In this document: positions 9,126 to 18,077 of the stretch, one piece after another
Layout of the letters: each line of letters begins with the position of its first letter
Numbering within the stretch: position 1 is the first letter of the stretch
Assembly (NCBI GenBank): GCA_903857665.1
Contig: CAIOFV010000042.1
Coordinates: 1-62,608, forward strand
Source: an uncultured Myxococcales bacterium
Lineage (GTDB): Bacteria; Myxococcota_A; UBA9042; DTJE01
Reading direction: 5' to 3'
Length of the DNA: 62,608 nt
Made by a program: the position numbers and the translations under genes
Notes under the pieces: generated by a model
Seen by the model: only the letters and a program-made list of their open reading frames with translations
Told to the model about the DNA's origin: nothing
Databases searched by the model: none

Positions 9126-9671
9126 ATGTCGCTGATGCAGTCCAGCCCCCATGGCCTGGGGAGCCCGCTTCCCGAGGCCACGCTGGGTGATCCCTACGGC
9201 CGCTCCTTCCGCCTGTCCTCCCTGGTTGGCCCCAAGGGACTGCTGATCGCGGTCACCTGCAACCATTGCCCGTATGCCCAGGCCGTCTGGCCCAGGGTGA
9301 TCGAACTGGCGCGGCGTTCGAAGACGCTGGGCATCGCCACCGTGGCGGTGAACCCGAACCTGAACCCGGCGTATCCCGACGACTCGATCGACGGCATGAA
9401 GGCCGAAATCGATCGTCGTGGCATCGACTTCCCGTACCTTGCCGACGCGGGCCAGTCCCTGGTGCGCGCGATCGGGGCCGTCTGCACGCCCGAGTTCTTC
9501 CTGTACGACGGGAAGGGGCTGGTGTACCACGGGCGGCTGGACGACGACTGGAAGGACCCCGGCAAGGTGAGCCGCCAGGATCTGCGGGAGGCCGTCGAGG
9601 CCCTCGCGACCGGCAGGCCGATGCCGTCGGATCAGAAGGCTTCCCTGGGATGCAGCATCAAGTGGGTCTAG
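9126..9671 (+). CDS. thioredoxin-fold protein (AhpC/TSA-like)
   Basis: A 181-residue cytoplasmic protein with a peroxiredoxin/thioredoxin-like fold. A CxxC motif appears as VTCNHCPYAQ near residue 43, in the position expected for the redox-active pair, followed by the conserved CTPEFFLYDGKG segment that precedes the two last strands. This CNHCPY variant is typical of small uncharacterised thioredoxin-family proteins. There is no signal peptide. The ATG at 9126 is preferred to a TTG at 9108 because CCGGAGA lies 6-10 bases upstream of it. Reductase or peroxidase activity cannot be told apart by sequence. Confidence 0.75.
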   Translation: MSLMQSSPHGLGSPLPEATLGDPYGRSFRLSSLVGPKGLLIAVTCNHCPYAQAVWPRVIELARRSKTLGIATVAVNPNLNPAYPDDSIDGMKAEIDRRGIDFPYLADAGQSLVRAIGAVCTPEFFLYDGKGLVYHGRLDDDWKDPGKVSRQDLREAVEALATGRPMPSDQKASLGCSIKWV

Positions 9672-9728
9672 CGTCCTTGCACCGGCGTCCTTGAACGTCC
9701 CGGTGCGTCCTTGTGCGTCCTTGTGCCC

Positions 9729-9757
9729 TTGCCTGAACCTCGCCGCAGGGATAGCCT
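9729..9757 (+). promoter_or_regulatory. possible promoter for the TPR-like gene
   Basis: TTGCCT (9729-9734) and TAGCCT (9752-9757) are 17 bases apart, 23 bases before the ATG at 9781. It lies beside the short GCGTCCTTG repeats. Weak match, by eye. Confidence 0.3.
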
Positions 9758-9780
9758 CGCCCGGAAACGGGGAGGGCGCG

Positions 9781-10602
9781 ATGCCGGGGCGTGCGTTCGC
9801 GGTCGGGATGGTGGTGGCGGCGATCCTGGGATACGGGTCTGCGGGACGCGCGCAGGCCCCGGCGGGACCGGCAGGCGCGCCGCCCGCGGTGTCCGGGGCG
9901 ACCGTCATGTCGCCATCGGCCGGCGCGGACGCTCGGCTCGTCGAGGCGATGGCGGCCTATCGCGAGCGGGCGCGCATGGAGCGCCACCGGGACGCCTGGG
10001 AGGCGTTCGCGCGCCTGGCCACCGAGCGGCCCGACGACCACGGGATGCAGATCTGGTGTGCCCGCACCTCGTTCTATTACGCCCACCGCAGGGTCCAGGC
10101 CGGCGACAAGGAAGGCTGCGCCCGGATCGCTCGTGCCGGGATCGAGTGTGCCCGTCGCGCCCAGCAGATCCGCCCGGGGGACTATGACGGCCGCTACTGG
10201 GAACTGATGAACCGCTACAAGGAGGGCGCCACGCTGAGCCTGGTGTCGATCCTGAAGGCGGTGAAGCCGATCCGGGGCTGGCTGGAGGAGTTGATCGAGC
10301 GGGATCCAAAACGGCCCGAGGGCCACGTGTTCCTGGCCATGGCGTACCGCGAACTGCCGTCGGTGGTGTCCTGGGGCGACAATCGCAAGGCCCTGGAACA
10401 TGCCCAGGTGGCCGAGCACCTGGCCCCGCGGGACCCCGAAGTGCTGCTGGAACTGGCCGAATGCCTGCGCGAGAACGGCGAAAAGGGGCCGGCCCGCGAC
10501 ACCTACCGTCGAGTGGCCAACAGCGACGTTCCCCGGGATCTGGAATGGGAAACCGAGGACGCCCGGGCCTGGGCGCGCAAGCAACTGGCCGGCATGGACT
10601 GA
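9781..10602 (+). CDS. exported TPR-like protein
   Basis: A 273-residue protein with a probable signal peptide (residues 1-24, ending GRAQA) and a helical body. Segments such as RDPKRPEGHVFLAMAYREL and the DPEVLLELAECLRENG stretch have the spacing of tetratricopeptide helices (small residues at helix crossings), but the family is not certain. It may act as a periplasmic scaffold. Start ATG 9781 has GGGGAGGG upstream. It converges on the ASH/VWA gene with 27 bases between the stops, where a small palindrome lies. Confidence 0.6.
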   Translation: MPGRAFAVGMVVAAILGYGSAGRAQAPAGPAGAPPAVSGATVMSPSAGADARLVEAMAAYRERARMERHRDAWEAFARLATERPDDHGMQIWCARTSFYYAHRRVQAGDKEGCARIARAGIECARRAQQIRPGDYDGRYWELMNRYKEGATLSLVSILKAVKPIRGWLEELIERDPKRPEGHVFLAMAYRELPSVVSWGDNRKALEHAQVAEHLAPRDPEVLLELAECLRENGEKGPARDTYRRVANSDVPRDLEWETEDARAWARKQLAGMD

Positions 10603-10606
10603 TGAC

Positions 10607-10619
10607 CTTCGGGCCGAAG
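10607..10619. terminator. short palindrome between convergent genes
   Basis: CTTCGGGCCGAAG is a perfect 6-bp inverted repeat with a one-base centre, sitting between the stop codons of two convergent genes. It could act as a weak bidirectional terminator, but no T-run follows on either strand. Confidence 0.25.
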
Positions 10620-10629
10620 CGTATCCGCG

Positions 10630-13600
10630 TCAGGACGTGAGGCAGAGGGTTTCGTAATCGACCTGGATCGTGTCCCCCGGTCCGGGCATGCAAACGCCCG
10701 TCAGGTCGAAGATGATCGAGTTCGAAGGCGCGTCGTACCGCCAGCCGGCGGCGCAGGCCTTGGAGTTCACCTGGACCGCCACCGTCGCCGGATCTGCAAG
10801 GCGCGACAGGAAGAACTGGGACTTCGGGTGGAAGGTCACGTCGCCGATCTTGTCCATGGTCGGGGCGAACGACATATCGCACACCGAGCCGGTCAGGCCG
10901 TGCGTTTCGGTCGCGGCCTGCACGTACCGGTAGCCGCCGTCCGCGGTACCCCCGTCCGAGGCCGTGCAACTGCCCGCCGAGCCGCCCGACATGCCCACGA
11001 TCGCGTTGAAGTGCATCATGTCCACGTTGTACCAGCCCTTGATGTTCTTCATGAAGTCGATGTACAGGGGCAGCCCGCCCGAGGACTGGTCCTCCTCGTC
11101 GGACAGCACGACCATTTCCAGTTGCGCGTTGTCGCGCAGGAATTTCGAATTGAAGCCGCCGCAGGTCCCCTCGATGCAGCCGTATCCGCAGGTCCCCCCG
11201 GCCGGGCAGATGTTCGGGTTGCCCGTACAATCGACGTCCGTGCTGCACGCCAGGCCGGTGTCCGAGGACAGCGGGGCGGACAGGGCGTTCTGGGCCGCTT
11301 CCAGCCCGGACTCCTGGTTGCTGGAGTTGCCGCCGCCGCTGCTGTAATCGACCATCTTGGCGAACGAACCGCCGCTGGTCGGGGTCATGAAGCGCGGCGT
11401 GATGGTGGTGACGCCCCGGTTCAGGCGGCCCACGACACCTTCGTCCACCACGTTGACGCTGATGGCGCCCAGGTGGAAGTCGTTCTTCCAGACGTTCGCC
11501 TGGGCGATGAAGTCGTTGAACGAATCCGCCAGCCGGGTCTGTTCCTCGGACATCGAGCCCGAGTCGTCGATGATGAACAGGATATCGACTTCCTGGCCCG
11601 TGACCTGCGTGAACAGGTCGGACTGGTGGGTGTCGTGGGTGCCCGAGCCCGACAACTTGACGGCGACCGTCGGCGAGGACTTGTCCGTGGCGTCGATCTG
11701 GAGGACGCAGGTGTCGGGGCCCTCGTCCTGCGGGGCGTACACGGCCTCCACGCATTTCGGCGCGCCGGTCGAGATCGTGGTCGGCAGCTTCGGGATGTTC
11801 TTGACCTTGAATTCGGGCGTGCAGCCCATCAGCCGGACGTCGTTGATCGTCAGCGGCGCGTTGCCCGAATTGTAGATGCACACCTTGTACGTCCTGCTGA
11901 AGCAGCCGATGGTCGTGACGCCGAACTTCACTTCGCCCGGGAGCACGCTGATCTTGGCGAGGCCCGACGCGCCCAGCACGTTCGGCGCCCAGGTCGTGGT
12001 CGGCGGCGTGCCCGAGGTGACGCCCTTGGGCAGCACGATGTCCTTCTGCAGGATGTCGTCGTGGACCTTCAGGCTGAGCAGCCCCCGGTCCTGGTTCAGC
12101 AGGCTGAAGATCGGTGCGGACGCGGGCGGGTTGTACGTGATGGTCATCGTGGTCGTGGACCCCGGCGCCAGCCCGTTCTGGGTGAACGGCGGGACGTCCT
12201 TCAGGTCGAAGATCTTGGACTTGGTGCCGATGAGGGGCCCGCTGCAGGTGGCGCCTCCCATGATGCTGGTGGGGCAGTCCGTGATCATCGCCTGGCGGAA
12301 CGAGCAGAATCCGGTGCCGATGTTGACGATGTTCACCGGCATCGTCTTGGGCCAGCCCAGCGCGATGGTGCCGAAGTTCACGTTCACCGGGACGATCGCG
12401 ACGTTGCAGACGGGTGCGCCGGACCGGCAGGCGCTGATCGGGACGTCGGTGGTTTCATGGCCGGCGTAGTTCGACAGGATGCGCAGGGTGGCCGTCACGC
12501 AGCCCGTGTCCGGGCCCTTGTTGGTGAACGTGATGCTGATGGCGTCGAACGCGTTTCCGGCGATGTCGAACGCGCCGATGACGGTGCCGGTGTCGGTGCC
12601 ATGGGCGATCTGGAATTCGTCGCCGTGCGTCGTGTCCGACGCATCGACGATGGACAGGCCGCCGATGCTCAGCAGGCCGTGGCCGTCATTGCGCAGGGTG
12701 ACCTGACGCTGGACCGGGGTCATCTGGGCGCCGAAGCCCATGTCCACCTTGTCGGGCACCACGACCAGGATGGGCGCGTCCGCGCGGCCGAAGACCGGGA
12801 TGGGCGTGGGGCTCTGCGCCAGGTCGTTGGACGCGATCATCAACTGGCCGATGGGGGTGCCGTCATCCGCCAGCGCCACGGTCGGGGTCCAACTGACGTG
12901 GAACTCGGCCGTGCCGGCGGGGGGGATCGTGACGTCGGCGGTCGGCGAGTCCTGGATCACGATCCGCGGGTCGGAGTTCTGCCACAGGGTCAGGCCGCCC
13001 GCCGGGATGACGAGGTTCGCGTTGCCCTGGTTTTCGATCTGCAGGAGCCGCACGGCCTCCGTGTTCAGCGGGACCCACTGGAAGTCGATCTGGCCGGGGC
13101 TGGCCACCAGGTGCGGGCCCATCTCCTCGCCCAGCACGTCGAAGGACCAGGCCGCGTACTGGCCCTGGGTGGTGCCTTGGATCACCAGTGTGGACGTGTC
13201 CTTGCCGCCGCCGGTCGGGGCGTACTTCAGCACCAGGCCGATGGTTTCGGCCGGGGCCAGCGTGTAGGGCATCGTCTTGCTGTCGGGCAGCGCGATCGTT
13301 TCCACCGTGAAGTCGGTGCTGCCGTCCAGGCGCAGGGAAATCGAGTTCAGTACGACCGAATCGGACCCGGTGTTGGTCAACTCGACGTCCTGCATCTTGT
13401 CCTTGCCGGTTTCCACGGAACCGAAGTCGATCGGGTTCGGATTGATGAGGATGTCGCCGACCTGGCCGTTGGCGGTGACCGGGATCTTCGTCACGTTGCC
13501 GAGGCTGGCGACGTTGTGCTCGATGACCAGGTTGCCGTAGCTGGACGTCGCGCTGACCGGCGTGTAGGTCACGGTGATCGTGACCTCCTCGCCGACGGCC

Positions 13601-13887
13601 AGCGACGTCTTTTCCGGCTGCGTGAAGGTGAAATCGTCGCCGAGGAGCTCGAGGGACACCCGGCTGATTTCCACCGTGCCGGACGAGCCGACGTGCTTCA
13701 GCGTGACGGTCAGCGACTTGTGGTCGCCGAGGGCCACCGTGCCGAAGGGCAGGTTGCTGGGCGTCGCGTTGAGGTCCAGGTCGGCCGCGACCGTGCCCTG
13801 TGTGGACTTGCACGAGCACCCGGCGTTCCCCGGCCCGGCCAGCACTACCGCCATCAGTCCAAGCACCAGGTAGCGAGCGATCTTCAT
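10630..13887 (-). CDS. ASH-repeat protein with C-terminal von Willebrand A domain
   Basis: A 1085-residue exported protein. The N-terminus has a signal peptide ending in GNAGCSCK, possibly a lipobox with Cys near residue 26. Residues 40-760 hold repeated immunoglobulin-like units with the pattern FGTVALG...TVTL...G, as in ASPM-SPD-2-Hydin / choice-of-anchor-D proteins. A von Willebrand A domain follows from about 762; its metal-site motif is D-D-S-G-S-M-S near 771-776. The protein ends in Cys-containing sequence (LTGVCMPGPGD). Probably a surface adhesin or structural protein. Start ATG 13887 follows GGAGG; a GTG three codons upstream is less well placed. Confidence 0.8.
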   Translation of the reverse strand: MKIARYLVLGLMAVVLAGPGNAGCSCKSTQGTVAADLDLNATPSNLPFGTVALGDHKSLTVTLKHVGSSGTVEISRVSLELLGDDFTFTQPEKTSLAVGEEVTITVTYTPVSATSSYGNLVIEHNVASLGNVTKIPVTANGQVGDILINPNPIDFGSVETGKDKMQDVELTNTGSDSVVLNSISLRLDGSTDFTVETIALPDSKTMPYTLAPAETIGLVLKYAPTGGGKDTSTLVIQGTTQGQYAAWSFDVLGEEMGPHLVASPGQIDFQWVPLNTEAVRLLQIENQGNANLVIPAGGLTLWQNSDPRIVIQDSPTADVTIPPAGTAEFHVSWTPTVALADDGTPIGQLMIASNDLAQSPTPIPVFGRADAPILVVVPDKVDMGFGAQMTPVQRQVTLRNDGHGLLSIGGLSIVDASDTTHGDEFQIAHGTDTGTVIGAFDIAGNAFDAISITFTNKGPDTGCVTATLRILSNYAGHETTDVPISACRSGAPVCNVAIVPVNVNFGTIALGWPKTMPVNIVNIGTGFCSFRQAMITDCPTSIMGGATCSGPLIGTKSKIFDLKDVPPFTQNGLAPGSTTTMTITYNPPASAPIFSLLNQDRGLLSLKVHDDILQKDIVLPKGVTSGTPPTTTWAPNVLGASGLAKISVLPGEVKFGVTTIGCFSRTYKVCIYNSGNAPLTINDVRLMGCTPEFKVKNIPKLPTTISTGAPKCVEAVYAPQDEGPDTCVLQIDATDKSSPTVAVKLSGSGTHDTHQSDLFTQVTGQEVDILFIIDDSGSMSEEQTRLADSFNDFIAQANVWKNDFHLGAISVNVVDEGVVGRLNRGVTTITPRFMTPTSGGSFAKMVDYSSGGGNSSNQESGLEAAQNALSAPLSSDTGLACSTDVDCTGNPNICPAGGTCGYGCIEGTCGGFNSKFLRDNAQLEMVVLSDEEDQSSGGLPLYIDFMKNIKGWYNVDMMHFNAIVGMSGGSAGSCTASDGGTADGGYRYVQAATETHGLTGSVCDMSFAPTMDKIGDVTFHPKSQFFLSRLADPATVAVQVNSKACAAGWRYDAPSNSIIFDLTGVCMPGPGDTIQVDYETLCLTS

Positions 13888-13995
13888 GGGACACACCTCC
13901 GCGACCGAACCTGCCCGGGTCGATTCCGGGCGGCGCCATTCTACCGGATCCGTCGGCTTCGGCCGAGGGGATTCCGCGCACCCGGGGAGCGACCG

Positions 13996-15063
13996 TCAGG
14001 GCAGTCGCATCAGGAACAGCGTCAGGCCGGCGAGGGCCACGGCGACGCTGGCCGCCGGGACGCCACGGGTCACGACCCAGTCCGACCTGCGGGCCCACAG
14101 GATCAGCGGCAGCGCGACGGCCAGCACCAGGAGCTGGCCGATCTCCACGCCCACGTTGAACAGGAGCAGCGCCGGGACCACGTGGCTGCGCGCCAGCCCG
14201 GCATCCGCGAGGGCGCTGGCGAACCCGAAGCCGTGCACCAGGCCCAGCACGAACGTGATCCGCCACCGCCCCTTCGGTTCCTTTTTGAACAGGTTCTCGA
14301 TGCCGACGTACGCGATCGTCAGCCCGATCGCCGGTTCGACGAACGCGGAACCGGGGTTCCAGACATTCAGGGCCGCCACCGCGAGGGTCACGGAGTGGGC
14401 CAGGGTGAACGCGGTGATCGTGCCCAGGAGGTTGCGCAGCGTACCGCCCAGCAGGATCAGGCCGAACAGGAAGATCAGGTGATCGTACCCCCCCAGGATG
14501 TGCTCGATCCCCAGGGGCAGGAAGCTGAGCGGCAGGCGCCGCCCCTCGCCGGGCCGCAGGGTGATGGAGGGCGCGGTGCCCAGCAGCACCTCGGTCCGCG
14601 AACCCGACCCGTCGTCCACCGCGGCCAGGTGTCGATGCCCCTTTCCGAACTCGCCGATCAGGGGCAGGGTCACCCGGATCGCTTCGCGGCCGCCTGGGCA
14701 GGACCAGCGCACCCGTACCGTGAAACTGCCGGGCCCGGCGGGTTCGGGCGGGAGCAGCGATCCGGCGCACGACTCGTCCCCGCGCCGGACGTCGAGCCGT
14801 GCCGTGACCGCGGCTTCCCGGGCCTCCTCGCTCATCAGGGTGATGTCCACGCCGGGGCCTGCCACCAGGTGATCGGCCAGCCCCCGCGGCAGCGTAACGT
14901 CGGCCGTCAGGGTCGAGCCGTCCAGCTTCCAGGTGCTGCGGGACAGGCCGTAGGAGTCCCTGGAGAGCCCGGCCAGACCCGGGTCGTGCGCCAAAGCGGG
15001 CAGCGGGAAGAGGGTTGCGAGCGCCAGGGCGGTCGCCGTGGCGGCCAGGATCGTGGCACGCAT
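13996..15063 (-). CDS. HupE/UreJ-type membrane protein
   Basis: A 355-residue protein with a signal peptide (1-25, ending ALA), an extracytoplasmic domain of about 150 residues, and a C-terminal membrane domain of about six helices. The key motif GIEHILGGYDHLIF (about residue 170) is that of the HupE/UreJ family, members of which transport nickel or cobalt. His residues in this helix and later (AHS, VHGFGFAS) could bind metal. No hydrogenase or urease gene lies beside it, so the metal is uncertain. The 8-base gap to the following hydrolase lipoprotein (same direction) suggests co-transcription. Confidence 0.8.
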   Translation of the reverse strand: MRATILAATATALALATLFPLPALAHDPGLAGLSRDSYGLSRSTWKLDGSTLTADVTLPRGLADHLVAGPGVDITLMSEEAREAAVTARLDVRRGDESCAGSLLPPEPAGPGSFTVRVRWSCPGGREAIRVTLPLIGEFGKGHRHLAAVDDGSGSRTEVLLGTAPSITLRPGEGRRLPLSFLPLGIEHILGGYDHLIFLFGLILLGGTLRNLLGTITAFTLAHSVTLAVAALNVWNPGSAFVEPAIGLTIAYVGIENLFKKEPKGRWRITFVLGLVHGFGFASALADAGLARSHVVPALLLFNVGVEIGQLLVLAVALPLILWARRSDWVVTRGVPAASVAVALAGLTLFLMRLP

Positions 15064-15070
15064 CGATGGC

Positions 15071-16456
15071 CTACTGCGGGGCGGCGTGGAACACGATCTC
15101 GTCGCCGTACACCGCGCCCGATTCCGGCGTCAGGTAGTCCGCGGAACCCGTGGAGCCGCGGATGAAACGGTTCAGGAACGAGATCGCGTAGTGGTTGACC
15201 GCCTTCTGGGTTTCGTGGAAGTCCCAGTTCGTATCCGGGTTGCAGCCGTCGTTCATCGCGTCCGCAGCATCGCCCCACAGGGGCGCCACGCCCGCCAGGT
15301 TCATGCGGCAGATGTCGGTGAACGAGTAGTGCCCGCCCCGGTTGATGGTCAGGAACCACTTGGGCGGCTTCTGCTGGTTCCAGGGGTCCCACATGGACGT
15401 CGTGTAGTTGAGCGTGTGGTCCAGCAGGCCGCCCATCATCATCGTCGGCAGGACGAGATCCTCGATGTTCGGGGCGCCGTAGTTCGGCGAAATCAGGTCG
15501 ACCATGGACGCTTCCGGGGCCATCGGGACGATCGCCTTGATGCGCGGGTCCCCGGTGATCGCGTAGGACGTCAACCCGCCGAACGAGTGGCCCGTGCTGG
15601 CGGCGTTGTTGGTGTCCACGCGTCCGTAGAAAGGGTCCGTCGGGTCCTTCACCTTCAGCGTCATCGCGTCCAGCATGTACTCGAGATCCCTGGGCCGGCG
15701 CTCTGCCGATTCCACCAGCGAGGCGCCGTCGTAGCCCTGGACCATGATCTCGTACAGCGTGTTGCCCTGGTGGTCCGGCGCCATCACCACGTATCCGTGG
15801 GACGCCAGCATGACCGTGAAGAACACGCTCTGGTAGCGGATACCGTAGGCGCCGTGGCTGAACAGGACCAGCGGCCACGGCGATTCGCCGACGCGGACCG
15901 GGGCGCCCCAGACGGCGTTGCACGGGAAGATGCCCAGGTCGACGTCCTTGTACTTTTCGCGCAGGGCGTCGGTACCGTCCGCCTTGATGTCGTAGGAGTA
16001 GATGGGCTTGCCGCGGTACTCTTCCGTGGTCGGGTACCAGAACTCCGTGACCAGCACGCGGGGCGTGCCATCGGCGTTCGGGTTGTTGGGGTCGATGAAC
16101 GTGTGGCGGCTGACGCCGACGGGGAAGGGCCCGAATTCCGTGGGAACGGGCACGTGGGTCGGATCGGCCGCGCAGACGTCGCCGAAGCAGCTGGGTTCGG
16201 CCGCCGGAAGTTCGGGCAGCACGTCCGCGGGGACGTCGGGCGTGGGTTCGTCCGCGGGCACGTCGGCCACGACGTCGGCCAAAACGTCGGCGGGCACGTC
16301 GGGCCAGGGGAAGTCGGAGCAGGCGGAGTCGAGGCTGCCGCAGCTGTCCGCCGGGGTGTTGTCCGCCGGGCTCGACGTGCTGCTGCATGCGACAGCCATC
16401 ACGCAAAGGACTCCCGCCAACGCAAGCGTCCGGAACGAAGATCCACAGTTTCGCAT
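15071..16456 (-). CDS. alpha/beta-hydrolase lipoprotein
   Basis: A 461-residue lipoprotein of the alpha/beta-hydrolase superfamily. The lipobox is VMAVAC with Cys near residue 24. An Asp/Val/Pro-rich linker spans about 45-85 (DVPADVLADVVADVPAD). The hydrolase follows: the strand PLVLFSHGAYG near 195, the nucleophile elbow GHSFGG near 289, and a late GGHYSF that may hold the catalytic His. The layout resembles PAF-acetylhydrolase-like enzymes, but the substrate is unknown. ATG 16456 is chosen because GGAGGAG precedes it. It lies upstream of the HupE-like gene and was likely exported with it. Confidence 0.85.
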   Translation of the reverse strand: MRNCGSSFRTLALAGVLCVMAVACSSTSSPADNTPADSCGSLDSACSDFPWPDVPADVLADVVADVPADEPTPDVPADVLPELPAAEPSCFGDVCAADPTHVPVPTEFGPFPVGVSRHTFIDPNNPNADGTPRVLVTEFWYPTTEEYRGKPIYSYDIKADGTDALREKYKDVDLGIFPCNAVWGAPVRVGESPWPLVLFSHGAYGIRYQSVFFTVMLASHGYVVMAPDHQGNTLYEIMVQGYDGASLVESAERRPRDLEYMLDAMTLKVKDPTDPFYGRVDTNNAASTGHSFGGLTSYAITGDPRIKAIVPMAPEASMVDLISPNYGAPNIEDLVLPTMMMGGLLDHTLNYTTSMWDPWNQQKPPKWFLTINRGGHYSFTDICRMNLAGVAPLWGDAADAMNDGCNPDTNWDFHETQKAVNHYAISFLNRFIRGSTGSADYLTPESGAVYGDEIVFHAAPQ

Positions 16457-16494
16457 GGGCTCCTCCAGGAAGGGATGCACTCACCTGCGCGGCA

Positions 16495-17961
16495 TTATAG
16501 GGGGTCGGCGCTTGCAGCGGGAGAGGAATTCACGGGGGAAGGGTCGGCCTGCCCGGTGCCGTGGTCTTCCGCGGGCCCGATCGGGCTCCAGGAATCGACC
16601 GTGACGACCGGGTCGCGTCCCGGCTCGAAGTCCGCCAGGAGGTAGTTGCGGTAGCCCGGCGGCTCGCCGCTGTCGGTCCATCGCGATACGGAGGCCCACG
16701 TCCCCGTGTTGACGAACGCCACACCGCGCGACAACGGCACCAGGACCGGCCGGTGGGTGTGCCCCATCGTCACCAGGCGCACCGGCAGCAGGTTCGCGAT
16801 CGAACGGGCGTAGCGCGGCATCTGCTCGTCCACCGTGAAGACGTCCTCCCCGTGGACCGCACGCTCGTACACGAAGAACACCAGCGGGAAGCAGGCCAGG
16901 GGCACCATCAACTGGATCCACAGCGGGATCGGGACCAGGGCCAGCGTGATGGTGCCGCCGATCATCACCAGCGAGATCAGCAGACGGTCGATCCAGAACT
17001 CGCGGACGATCCGGTAGAACCGGTAGACGATCGGCGGTCGCTGCAGCCGGGTCAGGGCGTTGACGGTCACGTCGGCGATCCGGTTGTCGATGGCGACCTG
17101 GTGCAACCGGTCCTCGTAGCCGTCGGGCGGCTTCCGCAGGTCCTTCTTGATGCGCAGCAGGCCCGCCATCACCTTGAGGCTGCCCAGGAACCACGTCCAG
17201 ACCAGGCCGCGGCGCGAGAACGCGTAGAAGCGCAGCCAGTGGGCCGCGTAGGCGAAGACGTTCTGGATGTAGTCCGTCGAGTGCGGGTTGAAGAAGCCCA
17301 TGCGCGTCATCAGTTGCCGGTTCGACAGGTTTCCCATGGGCAGGGCCAGCCGGTCCCCGGTGGCGGCCCGGACCGTCGGGTGCAGCAGGAACCGGAAGGA
17401 CGAGTAGTAGTCGTACTGGTTCCCATGCTCGGCGTAGATCTCGCCAGAGCGGAAGAAGAACCACGGTTCGAAGCGGACGGAACGCGGCTCGCAGGCGCCG
17501 CCTCCGGCCTTCACGGTCGCGACCAGGTTGTCCACCAGGACCCGCTGTACCTCGTCGAAATGGAATTCGCGATCGTGGTTCCCCATCACGACCACGACCT
17601 CGTGCCCGCGGCACAGCACGCGGGCCAACGTCTGGACGAAGACCGGGTGGTGGTCCAGCACGCGCTGGCATTTCCAGGCGGACTTGGGCCCGGTGGGGTC
17701 CATGCCCGACAGGCGTTCGGAGCGGCTGACCGGCCAGGGCGGGTCGTCGGGAACCGCGCACACCAGGTCGAAGTCCAGGATGTCGCCGTTGAGCAGGAGG
17801 GTGAAGGTCGCCCCGGGGGGAAGCCCGTCCAGCGCGCGCAGGACCAGGCGCTCGAATTCCGGGTCGAACCGGTGGAGGCCGGACTTGTACGCCTTCCAGC
17901 CGTCGGCATGCTCTTCGACGTCGCAGAGGTGCAGGTCGCTGACGACGAGATAGCGGTGCAC
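16495..17961 (-). CDS. metallophosphoesterase with membrane insert
   Basis: A 488-residue calcineurin-like phosphoesterase. Visible metal ligands: SDLHL (residue 8), NGDILDF (about 58), MGNHDRE (about 125), and the late GHTHRP (about 400). Between the GNHD and GHTH motifs is a long insert that includes two predicted membrane segments (about 318-360), so the enzyme is likely membrane-anchored. UDP-2,3-diacylglucosamine hydrolases (LpxH) are related but shorter and lack this insert, so a lipid role is only a guess. Start is GTG 17961 with a G-rich tract just before it. A TATACT element lies at 17992-17997 upstream. Divergent from rnd. Confidence 0.85.
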   Translation of the reverse strand: MHRYLVVSDLHLCDVEEHADGWKAYKSGLHRFDPEFERLVLRALDGLPPGATFTLLLNGDILDFDLVCAVPDDPPWPVSRSERLSGMDPTGPKSAWKCQRVLDHHPVFVQTLARVLCRGHEVVVVMGNHDREFHFDEVQRVLVDNLVATVKAGGGACEPRSVRFEPWFFFRSGEIYAEHGNQYDYYSSFRFLLHPTVRAATGDRLALPMGNLSNRQLMTRMGFFNPHSTDYIQNVFAYAAHWLRFYAFSRRGLVWTWFLGSLKVMAGLLRIKKDLRKPPDGYEDRLHQVAIDNRIADVTVNALTRLQRPPIVYRFYRIVREFWIDRLLISLVMIGGTITLALVPIPLWIQLMVPLACFPLVFFVYERAVHGEDVFTVDEQMPRYARSIANLLPVRLVTMGHTHRPVLVPLSRGVAFVNTGTWASVSRWTDSGEPPGYRNYLLADFEPGRDPVVTVDSWSPIGPAEDHGTGQADPSPVNSSPAASADPL

Positions 17962-18077
17962 GCTCCCCCCGGCGGGATCGGAACGTTTTCCAGTATACGC
18001 GGTCCGCCCCCCTCGGGGTCGAGGAGCCGGCGATTTCCAGTGCGACTGGCCGGTTGGAAGTGCTACGATCCCGCGCC

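Noticed and set aside
10828..15165. 1445-residue open frame on the plus strand
   Set aside because: Antisense to the ASH/VWA and HupE-like genes; low-complexity composition and no motif.
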